Below are positions 10,358 to 17,403 of a stretch of DNA of 64,000 nucleotides, one piece after another. Where the stretch lies: contig NZ_JAKEVY010000005.1 of the NCBI RefSeq assembly GCF_021491375.1, forward strand, positions 186,001 through 250,000, in the 5' to 3' direction. The DNA is from Flavihumibacter fluminis. Lineage in GTDB: Bacteria > Bacteroidota > Bacteroidia > Chitinophagales > Chitinophagaceae. The notes under the pieces are model-generated. The model saw nothing but the letters and a program-made list of their open reading frames with translations. It was not told where the DNA came from and ran no database searches. Every line of letters begins with the position of its first letter. Position 1 is the stretch's first letter. The position numbers were made by a program, and so were the translations under genes.

Positions 10358-12028
10358 ATGAAAAGAGTTCTATGTTGGATGTTTCTGTTGCTGCTCATAC
10401 AACAAGTAAGAGCCCAGGAAACCAAAACTTATACGAATCCTATTTTGACCGGATTTTATCCTGATCCCAGTATTTGTCGTGCCGGGGATGATTACTATAT
10501 CGTGAATTCATCCTTTGCGTATTATCCGGGCTTGCCGATTTTTCATAGTCGTGATCTGGTAAACTGGAAGCAGATCGGTCATGCTTTGGATCGGCCGGAA
10601 CAATTGCCATTAATTGGTGCCGGAGTATCGAGAGGACTTTTTGCACCATCCATCAGTTATTATAAAGGTGTTTTTTACATTGTTTGTACCCTGATTGACA
10701 AGGGTGGTAATTTTGTGATAACAGCTACGAATCCTGCAGGACCATGGAGCAATCCGGTATACATCAAAGAAGTAAATGGTATAGATCCTTCTTTGTTTTT
10801 TGATGAAACAACTGATAAATCTTTCATTATTTACAACAGCGATCCTCCCAATCGGAAGACATTATGGAATGGGCATCGTACCATACGGATGTATGAATTT
10901 GATTATAAGTCTAAAAAGGTGGTAGGTGAAGAAATGTTAATGGTGAATGGAGGAGTTGATACGTCCAAACATCCGGTATGGATTGAAGCGCCTCATATTT
11001 ACAAAATTAAGGACTGGTACTACCTGATGTGCGCAGAAGGTGGAACCGGTTACAACCATTCTGAGGTTATATTCAGAAGTAAATCAGTAACTGGTCCTTT
11101 TAAACCCTGGGATCAAAATCCAATTTTGACACAACGACATCTGGATCGATCCAGGAAAAATCCCATAACCACTGCCGGACATGCAGATCTGGTTGAAACA
11201 CCGCAGGGTGAATGGTATGCGGTGTTTTTAGGATGTCGTCCTTATGAAGGCGATCATTATAATATTGGCCGGGAAACATTTCTTACGCCTGTAACCTGGA
11301 CAACAGATGGCTGGCCGGTTATAACCCGGGAAGAGGAAGAAGTACAGTATCGATATCCGTTGCCAAAAGGTGTTAAGGGGCAACTGGATAATGCGTTTAG
11401 CGGCAATTTTACTTTTAAGGATGATTTTAAGGAGAAAGCGCTGAATGTACGCTTTACGTTCCTGAGAACTGTAACCGATACCTGGTATTCAACAACCAGT
11501 CAGCCTGGTTGGCTGGAGATTTCGCTTCGTCCGCATACAGTAAGCGGACGCGATAACCCATCCTTTGTTGGATTTCGGCAGCATCACCATGAGGCAAGTG
11601 CAAGTACAAAAATGAAATTTTCTGCCGAAACTGAAAAGGAAAAAGCAGGATTGATCATTTTTCAGAATGAAACACATTTTTATTATTTATGTAAATCTGT
11701 TGAAGCAGGTAAACAGGTAGTGCAATTGTATAAATCTGAAAAGGACAGCATGCAATTACTGGTATCAAAACCGGTTAATAACAATAAAGAAGCTGTTTAT
11801 CTTAGGATTGAGCCTAATAAAGCAGTGTATACATTTTCCTGGTCGCCCGATGGAAAGCGTTGGGAAACCCTGAAGGAATTGGATGGCCGCTATTTAAGTA
11901 CGGCCACTGCTGGTGGGTTTGTAGGCGCGGTTTTCGGATTGTATGCAACCTCTATGGGTGAGCAAAGTATTAATAAAGCTTCGTTTGACTGGTTTGAATA
12001 CACTGGAAAGGATGCTGTATTCCGGTAA
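10358..12028 (+). CDS. Glycoside hydrolase family 43 with C-terminal beta-sandwich domain
   Basis: 556 residues; signal peptide of about 20 residues cut before ETKTY. The GH43 five-blade propeller has the three expected acidic residues: general base Asp36 in YPDPSI, pKa-modulating Asp143 in GIDPSLFF, and general acid Glu210 in WIEAPHIY. After about residue 330 comes a concanavalin-A-like domain of the kind that follows the catalytic domain in beta-xylosidases. Typical GH43 activities are beta-xylosidase or alpha-L-arabinofuranosidase; the exact one is not readable here. It is the only recognisable glycosidase of this locus and lies 67 bp after the DUF255 gene, so it may share the transcript or have its own weak promoter. 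Its stop codon is 1 bp from the stop of the convergent MFS gene. Confidence 0.92.
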   Translation: MKRVLCWMFLLLLIQQVRAQETKTYTNPILTGFYPDPSICRAGDDYYIVNSSFAYYPGLPIFHSRDLVNWKQIGHALDRPEQLPLIGAGVSRGLFAPSISYYKGVFYIVCTLIDKGGNFVITATNPAGPWSNPVYIKEVNGIDPSLFFDETTDKSFIIYNSDPPNRKTLWNGHRTIRMYEFDYKSKKVVGEEMLMVNGGVDTSKHPVWIEAPHIYKIKDWYYLMCAEGGTGYNHSEVIFRSKSVTGPFKPWDQNPILTQRHLDRSRKNPITTAGHADLVETPQGEWYAVFLGCRPYEGDHYNIGRETFLTPVTWTTDGWPVITREEEEVQYRYPLPKGVKGQLDNAFSGNFTFKDDFKEKALNVRFTFLRTVTDTWYSTTSQPGWLEISLRPHTVSGRDNPSFVGFRQHHHEASASTKMKFSAETEKEKAGLIIFQNETHFYYLCKSVEAGKQVVQLYKSEKDSMQLLVSKPVNNNKEAVYLRIEPNKAVYTFSWSPDGKRWETLKELDGRYLSTATAGGFVGAVFGLYATSMGEQSINKASFDWFEYTGKDAVFR

Positions 12029-12029
12029 T

Positions 12030-13232
12030 TTATTGGATCGTCATGCGAAAGCGTATGATCATGGCTGATAGAAAGGTGAGCAATGCAACTGCATAGATCG
12101 CGATATCCAGGTCAAAAAGATCAGCAAGCAGTCCGGTTAATAAGGCGCCAATAGCATAACCCAGATCGCGCCAGAGCCGGAAAATGCCAATGCTGGCGGC
12201 GCGGTCTTTGGGGTGTGTGCAATCGGCGATGGTAGCTAAAAAGGTTGGGTAAACCATCGCGGTACCTAATCCCAATAAAATTGATAAGGAAAAATAATGA
12301 AGTAGGGTGGCTGCAACCGGAAAAAGAAGTAGTGCGATAGCTTGCAATAACATGCCGATAAACAAGAGTTTTTTCTTGCTGTACAGGTCTGCCATATGGC
12401 CGGTGAACAGTTGGGCAATGCCCCATACCGCCGGATAGATGGCTGTAATGAACCCGATTTGTCCAATACTGAATCCTTTTGAAGCAAGCAGCAGGGGGAA
12501 TAGTCCCCATGCCATACCATCATTCAGGTTATTGATCAATCCGGCCTGTGTAACTGCCCCCAGGTTAGGATCTGCCCAGGTCGTTTCGCGGAAAAGTTTT
12601 TTTCTTATGGGAATATTACTATCGGCAGCTTCTTTTGCTACATGGTGCACCGTGTCTTTAATCAGAAATATACTGGTCAGTAACCCAGCCACTGCTAATA
12701 CAATACCGGTATAAAATGGAACGGGTCGAATGCCAAACCGGCCTGCGAGCCATCCCGTCAGAAAGGCTACGGCTGCCACGGCGAGATAACCTGCGAATTC
12801 ATTAAGGCCCATTGCAAAGCCTCTTTTTTTCTCTCCAACGAGATCAATTTTCATTACCACCGTGCTGCTCCAGGTAAGTCCCTGGTTGATACCGAGTAAA
12901 ACATTGGCAGCGATGATCCAGTTCCAGGAAGTTGCGTAGATCAGCAGGAAAGGGACCGGAAGACCAATAATCCAACCGGCAATGAGTAAACGCTTTCTAC
13001 CGAATTTATTTGCCAGTGATCCGGTAAAATAATTGGTCAGTGCTTTTACGACACCAAACACAATAATAAAAGAGAGGATAGCCGTCTTGGCAGCCATCTG
13101 GAAAGCCTGCTCTGCCAGTAAGGGCAGGATGGATCGTTCAAGCCCGACCATTCCGCCAACAAAAGCGTTGACGATCACCAGCAAGGTGAACTGTTTCCAG
13201 TTTTCTTTTAATCCGAGTTGAATGGAATGCAT
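12030..13232 (-). CDS. MFS transporter
   Basis: 400 residues with about twelve hydrophobic segments in the usual 6+6 arrangement. The loop between helices 2 and 3 carries the MFS motif LANKFGRKR, and the corresponding second-half loop reads MADLYSKKK. It would be an inner-membrane proton-coupled permease or efflux pump; the substrate is unknown. It is the last gene of a minus-strand run sulfatase, Crp/Fnr regulator, MFS. A palindrome TTTATC-N4-GATAAA lies 37-52 bp upstream of its start codon and may be the target of the regulator next door, so it may also have its own promoter. Import of a desulfated sugar or efflux of a by-product are both possible. Confidence 0.9.
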   Translation of the reverse strand: MHSIQLGLKENWKQFTLLVIVNAFVGGMVGLERSILPLLAEQAFQMAAKTAILSFIIVFGVVKALTNYFTGSLANKFGRKRLLIAGWIIGLPVPFLLIYATSWNWIIAANVLLGINQGLTWSSTVVMKIDLVGEKKRGFAMGLNEFAGYLAVAAVAFLTGWLAGRFGIRPVPFYTGIVLAVAGLLTSIFLIKDTVHHVAKEAADSNIPIRKKLFRETTWADPNLGAVTQAGLINNLNDGMAWGLFPLLLASKGFSIGQIGFITAIYPAVWGIAQLFTGHMADLYSKKKLLFIGMLLQAIALLLFPVAATLLHYFSLSILLGLGTAMVYPTFLATIADCTHPKDRAASIGIFRLWRDLGYAIGALLTGLLADLFDLDIAIYAVALLTFLSAMIIRFRMTIQ

Positions 13233-13268
13233 CTATATGCAAAGTTCCATTCGATTGCAGCGAGCAGA

Positions 13269-13284
13269 TTTATCAAATGATAAA
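13269..13284. promoter_or_regulatory. FNR-geometry palindrome upstream of MFS gene
   Basis: Perfect inverted repeat TTTATC-AAAT-GATAAA, in the 5-N4-5 half-site spacing that Crp/Fnr-family proteins use. It lies just after the Crp/Fnr gene and 37 bp before the MFS start codon. Seen in sequence; binding is inference. Confidence 0.45.
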
Positions 13285-13287
13285 AAA

Positions 13288-13854
13288 TCAACGGACTGCC
13301 CGGATCCGGCTAAGACTTACCTGGGTTATGCCCAGGAAGGAAGCGATGTATTTAAGGGGAACACGGTTGATTAAATCGGGACTGCTTTCAAGCAGGCTCT
13401 TGTAACGCTCTTCAGCACTGTTGAACTGGAGTGATTCAATCCGATTGATGGTGTCGATGTAGGCAGCTTCGATAATTTTTCGGAAAAGGCGTTCGATTTC
13501 GGGATAGGCATCAAAGAGGGCAAAAAACTTTTGCGAATCAATGGCAATCAGATCCGCAGTCTCCAACACCTGGATACCTTTTCGGCTAGGCCTACCCGTG
13601 AATAAACTTTCGGCTCGGGCAATGATGCTATTCTCAAAATAAAAACCTTCTGTTATATCAATTTCATCTTTCAGGTAATAAATACGTGCAATCCCGTTTT
13701 CCAGAAAATAAATGGTCTGGCAGGTTTGACCAATATGCTGTAGGTTCTTGTTTTTCTGAATGGTAATGGGTTTACAGATAGCTTCTATTGCTTCCAGTGC
13801 AGGGGCTGAAAGCGGTTGAAACTGGTTGAAGTATCGCTGAAGTGTCAGAAACAT
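13288..13854 (-). CDS. Crp/Fnr-family transcriptional regulator
   Basis: 188 residues. The N-terminal two thirds is a cyclic-nucleotide-binding-type beta-barrel (IGQTCQTIYFLENGIARIYY, GFYFENSIIARAESLFTGRPS), followed by a long dimer helix and a C-terminal winged-helix motif (VPLKYIASFLGITQVSLSRIRA) typical of small Bacteroidota Crp/Fnr proteins. The effector is unknown; the cAMP phosphate-binding residues are not obviously conserved, and no Fe-S cysteine cluster is present. It lies 43 bp downstream of a sulfatase and 55 bp upstream of an MFS transporter on the same strand, which suggests it controls this sulfatase/transporter group. Inverted repeat arms AAGTGTCAG and CTGACACTT flank its start codon. 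Confidence 0.9.
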   Translation of the reverse strand: MFLTLQRYFNQFQPLSAPALEAIEAICKPITIQKNKNLQHIGQTCQTIYFLENGIARIYYLKDEIDITEGFYFENSIIARAESLFTGRPSRKGIQVLETADLIAIDSQKFFALFDAYPEIERLFRKIIEAAYIDTINRIESLQFNSAEERYKSLLESSPDLINRVPLKYIASFLGITQVSLSRIRAVR

Positions 13855-13897
13855 GTCAGTACAATGTTAAGACAATGTATTGACTCTTGTCTGACAC

Positions 13898-15382
13898 TTA
13901 GAAATTCCAGGTAGCAAGCGGGCTATCCTGTCGTTCCCGCGCAACGATGGCATCAAAAGTTTTCAACAGATCAGGGTGTTTTGAAGCGAGGTCTGTTGTT
14001 TCAGATGGGTCTTTGGACAAATCAAACAATTGCCAGGGAGCAGCCGGATTATTTTTCAGACCGGTTTTCACTCCTTTCCAGTTTCCATACCGGATAGCAC
14101 GCTGCCCGCCTTTTTCAGGATACTCAAAATAGAGAAATTCATGTTGCTGTTGATTCTTGTCATTACCCAGCAAAGTAGGAAGAAACGAAATTCCATCATT
14201 GGGAGGGGCTGGTACTCCGGTTAGATCTGCGAGTGTAGCCATGAGATCGTATTGAACAGATACATGATCAGAAACAGCTCCGGCTTTAATTTTTCCGGGC
14301 CAGCGGGCAATAAACGGCATCCGGATTCCACCTTCATACAAATCCATTTTTAATCCTCTGAAACCTGCTGCACTATTGAAGAAACGGGCATCTACACCGC
14401 CATTAAATGTTGCACCGTTATCACTGCTGAAACAAATCAGGGTGTTTTCTTCAAGTCCTAGTTCCTTAATCAGTGCCATTATTTTCCCTACCTGTTCATC
14501 CAGATAGGAAATCATTCCGGCATAAGTTGATAAGGGATATTTGCTAGGTGTATAACCCTGCTGTCCAAAATAGGGTTGTTCCTCGAATTGCCCTTTATAC
14601 GCGTTCACCCATTTTTCAGGAACTTGCAGAGAAGCATGAGGAATGGTGTAGGGGAGGTAAAGAAAAAACGGCTTTTCTTTTTTTTCGCGAATAAATTTTT
14701 CTGCCTTTTCTGTCAATTTATCCGGCGCATAGTCTTTACCGATAAAAGAAGCAAATGCATCATCAGTTGCACTGTCTGGTGAAAGCTTACGATGTACATA
14801 AAAATAGGGTTGATCCAGTGTGTCCCATTTCCCGTTTTCCCATAAGTGCGAGGGGTAATAATTGTGGGCCTGCTTCTGATCAAGGTATCCATAACTGTAA
14901 TCAAATCCGTGCAGGAGGGGATTTCCTTCTGTGTTGGCCATTCCTAACCCCCATTTACCAATAATAGCCGTGCTGTACCCTTTTGTTTTTAAGACATCTG
15001 CAATGGTTATAGCAGCTTTAGGAAGTGGATATTGCCCGCGTTCGGCAGTGTCTGCAAATCCTCCTAGTTCATGATTGCCGCGAATGTAAGAATGTCCGCC
15101 GTGTAAGCCGGTCAATAACATGGCACGGGCTGGTGCACAAACCGGAGTAGACGTATAATGTTGGGTAAAGCGCATCCCTTCTGCAGCCATCCGGTCGAGA
15201 TGCGGTGTTTTGATTTTTGTCTGCCCATAACTACCTAATTCTCCATAACCCAGGTCGTCTGCGTAGACGTAAATGATATTTGGTGTTGCAGTACGAGTGG
15301 CTTTATTGGTCTCTGGAGCTTTACAGGAGATTAATCCTGTAATGAGGGTTATCAGGAAAATCAATATGGCAGGTAATTTCAT
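13898..15382 (-). CDS. Family S1 arylsulfatase, lipoprotein
   Basis: 494 residues. The lipobox GLISC (Cys20) predicts a lipid-anchored periplasmic or surface enzyme. The formalin-fold metal residues ADDLGYGELG (Asp42, Asp43) and the sulfatase signature VCAPARAMLLTG (Cys82 to be converted to formylglycine, Arg86) are present; the usual Ser of C-x-P-S-R is Ala, which still fits C-x-P-x-R. Further motifs GKWGLG, PFFLYLPYTIPHA and SDNGA supply the remaining metal and sulfate-binding residues. It would remove sulfate esters from a glycan. It is the first gene of a minus-strand run with the Crp/Fnr and MFS genes and diverges from the sigma-factor gene across 145 bp. Confidence 0.93.
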   Translation of the reverse strand: MKLPAILIFLITLITGLISCKAPETNKATRTATPNIIYVYADDLGYGELGSYGQTKIKTPHLDRMAAEGMRFTQHYTSTPVCAPARAMLLTGLHGGHSYIRGNHELGGFADTAERGQYPLPKAAITIADVLKTKGYSTAIIGKWGLGMANTEGNPLLHGFDYSYGYLDQKQAHNYYPSHLWENGKWDTLDQPYFYVHRKLSPDSATDDAFASFIGKDYAPDKLTEKAEKFIREKKEKPFFLYLPYTIPHASLQVPEKWVNAYKGQFEEQPYFGQQGYTPSKYPLSTYAGMISYLDEQVGKIMALIKELGLEENTLICFSSDNGATFNGGVDARFFNSAAGFRGLKMDLYEGGIRMPFIARWPGKIKAGAVSDHVSVQYDLMATLADLTGVPAPPNDGISFLPTLLGNDKNQQQHEFLYFEYPEKGGQRAIRYGNWKGVKTGLKNNPAAPWQLFDLSKDPSETTDLASKHPDLLKTFDAIVARERQDSPLATWNF

Positions 15383-15437
15383 GTTGACTTCTTTGGTGTT
15401 AAATAAATATCCTTTTTTATTCCAATCAATTTTTGAA

Positions 15438-15447
15438 CAAACGTTTG
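15438..15447. promoter_or_regulatory. Palindrome in sulfatase/sigma-factor divergent region
   Basis: Perfect 10-bp palindrome CAAACGTTTG in the 145-bp divergent intergenic region, of a type common in LacI-like operators. Nearby are an inverted repeat CGGTTA-N7-TAACCG (15487-15505) and the palindrome GGTTAACC (15505-15512), 16 bp before the sigma-factor start. No matching regulator is encoded in the window; function is inference. Confidence 0.3.
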
Positions 15448-15527
15448 CATTTGTCAGTGTTGTCAGGACTTGATATATTCAGTATACGGTTACTGCTAAT
15501 AACCGGGTTAACCAAACTCTGATTGCT

Positions 15528-16115
15528 ATGTATCAGGACCAACGGCCATCTTACGACTGCGAGCGGTTGTACCGATATTTTGAAGAGGTATATGAACAGC
15601 TTCTGCAAATCGGAAGAGCCCGCCAACTGGAGGAGTTGGTACAAAAGGACCTGATTCATGAATTGTTTCTGTCCTTTTACGAGAAACAGATTGATTTCGA
15701 TACGATCAGTTATCCGAATTCCTATATCATAACTTCCTATAAACGAAAGATCATTGATCTATTTCGGGAATCGCACAGGTATTCCCAGGATGATAACTGG
15801 ATGAATCATCCCCTTACCCTCATCCCTTCCCCGGAAACAACTCTCATGGAAAAGGAATCCATGCAGGAATTGACACAGTTGCTCAGGAAAGCATACGACC
15901 AATTACCGGAGCGCTGTAAGCGGGCCATTTTTCTGAAATATTACAAAGGGCTATCTGTTTCAGCTATTCAGGCAGAAACCGGCTGGTCGGCTCAAAGTAT
16001 TTATAATTATTTATCAATAGGTTTAAAGCAGTTGAAGGCCGAGCTGGTAGTGCATCCGAATCTGGCAACTGGTGGGTCTTCCATGCTGCTTTTGTTGCTT
16101 TTTGCAACGATTTAA
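15528..16115 (+). CDS. ECF-type RNA polymerase sigma-70 factor
   Basis: 195 residues with the two-domain layout of ECF sigma factors: region 2 around residues 40-90 (SYIITSYKRKIIDLFRESHR, core and -10 binding) and region 4 around 125-175 (LPERCKRAIFLKYYKGLSV then a helix-turn-helix SAIQAETGWSAQSIYNYL). It is followed after 67 bp by a FecR anti-sigma factor and then by an STN-domain SusC, the standard arrangement in which ligand uptake at the outer membrane releases the sigma factor to switch on the same locus. It diverges from the sulfatase gene, so sulfatase and uptake genes probably respond to the same signal. Confidence 0.9.
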   Translation: MYQDQRPSYDCERLYRYFEEVYEQLLQIGRARQLEELVQKDLIHELFLSFYEKQIDFDTISYPNSYIITSYKRKIIDLFRESHRYSQDDNWMNHPLTLIPSPETTLMEKESMQELTQLLRKAYDQLPERCKRAIFLKYYKGLSVSAIQAETGWSAQSIYNYLSIGLKQLKAELVVHPNLATGGSSMLLLLLFATI

Positions 16116-16182
16116 AAAAACTTCAGAAAAAGCAGGTAGATTCCTGTCTGTTTTCCGTCTTATCCTCATAACGCTGCTTGTG

Positions 16183-17295
16183 ATGGATAGAAAAAACAGG
16201 GATCAGTTACTGGAAGACGAATCATTTATTCGTTTTTGTACACGACCTACAGAAACTGATAAATCCCATTGGGCTGCTTACCTGGCTACTTATCCGGAAG
16301 AGTGGGCGACACTGGAAGATGCCAGGTTGCTGCTTGTATCGCTGTTCGGCGTACTCAAAGAAGAGGATAAAAAACAACAGCTCGACAGACTAAAGCAATC
16401 TATAGCTGAACAAAATCCGGAAATCAAAACCCCTGTTCCGGTTAAACGCTGGCTCGCCTATGCGGCGGCGGTCTTGTTGCCGGTGCTTATTTGGTATCAA
16501 TGGTTCGGCAACCCGACCCAGCCAGCCACTACCCCAACAACCAAAAAACTGGTGCAAAAAGCTGCGGATACTACAAAGCTTACAGCCAGTGAACAATATC
16601 TGACAACAGTTGGGGAAAAACGATCACTGGTATTACCGGATGGGTCAACAGTGGTTTTAAATGCCAATTCCTCTTTGAGCTTATCCGCTACATTTGGCAG
16701 TTCAAACCGCACTGTGCAACTGATCGGTGAGGCTTTTTTTGATATAAAACATGATCCGTCTGCTCCATTTTTTGTAACCACACCACAGTTTACCGTAAAA
16801 GTTCATGGTACCGCATTTAATGTACGGGCATTTAAAGGTTCAAGGCAGGCTGAAACTGCATTAATCAGAGGATCGGTTGAAGTGATTTTACCTGCTAAAA
16901 AAGATCGTTCCATATTTCTGGAACCCAACCAGAAGTTGGTATGGGAAGAAAAGGAACTTACTGCGGCTACCGTTTCCGGTTCAACCAGCGAAGTGGTAGA
17001 ACCAACTGCTACGGTACTACCCATCACCATTGGTAAAGATGGCAATTCCATTATTGAAACCGTTTGGACCCGGAATTCCCTTGAAATCAACGACGAACGC
17101 TTTGATCAATTAAAAGAAAAGTTTGAAAGATGGTTCCAGGTTCAGCTTGTTTTTGAGGATGAAGCCATTAAACAATACCGGTTTACTGCTTTTTTTGAGA
17201 ATATCCCCCTGGAACAGGCCCTAGAAGCTATGCAGCTATCCAATTCCTTTAGTTATGAATTAAACGATAAAATACTAAAAATCAGATCAAAATGA
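16183..17295 (+). CDS. FecR-family anti-sigma factor
   Basis: 370 residues from the ATG at 16183. An in-frame start further upstream at 16072 would overlap the sigma gene and add a Cys/Phe-rich tail unlike the family, so it was not used. The cytoplasmic N-terminal part (about 1-88) binds the sigma factor; one membrane helix follows (residues 89-108, RWLAYAAAVLLPVLIWYQWFG region); the periplasmic part has the FecR domain (VGEKRSLVLPDGSTVVLNANSSL, GEAFFDIKHD, FTVKVHGTAFNVRAF) and a C-terminal DUF4974 domain ending KILKIRSK. It passes a signal from the SusC STN domain to the sigma factor. A hairpin terminator follows the stop codon. Confidence 0.92.
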   Translation: MDRKNRDQLLEDESFIRFCTRPTETDKSHWAAYLATYPEEWATLEDARLLLVSLFGVLKEEDKKQQLDRLKQSIAEQNPEIKTPVPVKRWLAYAAAVLLPVLIWYQWFGNPTQPATTPTTKKLVQKAADTTKLTASEQYLTTVGEKRSLVLPDGSTVVLNANSSLSLSATFGSSNRTVQLIGEAFFDIKHDPSAPFFVTTPQFTVKVHGTAFNVRAFKGSRQAETALIRGSVEVILPAKKDRSIFLEPNQKLVWEEKELTAATVSGSTSEVVEPTATVLPITIGKDGNSIIETVWTRNSLEINDERFDQLKEKFERWFQVQLVFEDEAIKQYRFTAFFENIPLEQALEAMQLSNSFSYELNDKILKIRSK

Positions 17296-17305
17296 CAGAT
17301 AAATG

Positions 17306-17330
17306 AAAAGGGAGTTGCGCTCTCCCTTTT
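17306..17330 (+). terminator. Rho-independent terminator after fecR
   Basis: Perfect 9-bp stem AAAAGGGAG (17306-17314), 7-nt loop, CTCCCTTTT (17322-17330), starting 10 bp after the FecR stop. It separates sigma/FecR transcription from the SusC gene 73 bp further on. Confidence 0.75.
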
Positions 17331-17346
17331 CCATTAGTTTAACCCA

Positions 17347-17383
17347 CAGAAGCAGTGTTCAATTGGAGTTGGCAACTGCTCTG
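17347..17383 (+). promoter_or_regulatory. Leader hairpin upstream of susC
   Basis: CAGAAGCAGT (17347-17356) can pair with ACTGCTCTG (17375-17383), giving nine base pairs with one bulged A, 20 bp before the SusC start codon. It may be part of the 5' leader or a binding site. Low certainty; no promoter box is clear in this gap. Confidence 0.3.
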
Positions 17384-17403
17384 TATAAAACCAGAACAAA
17401 AGT

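Noticed and set aside
16072-16182. Upstream start for FecR overlapping the sigma gene
   Set aside because: It adds a Cys/Phe-rich stretch read from the sigma gene in another frame; the ATG at 16183 gives a normal FecR N-terminus.
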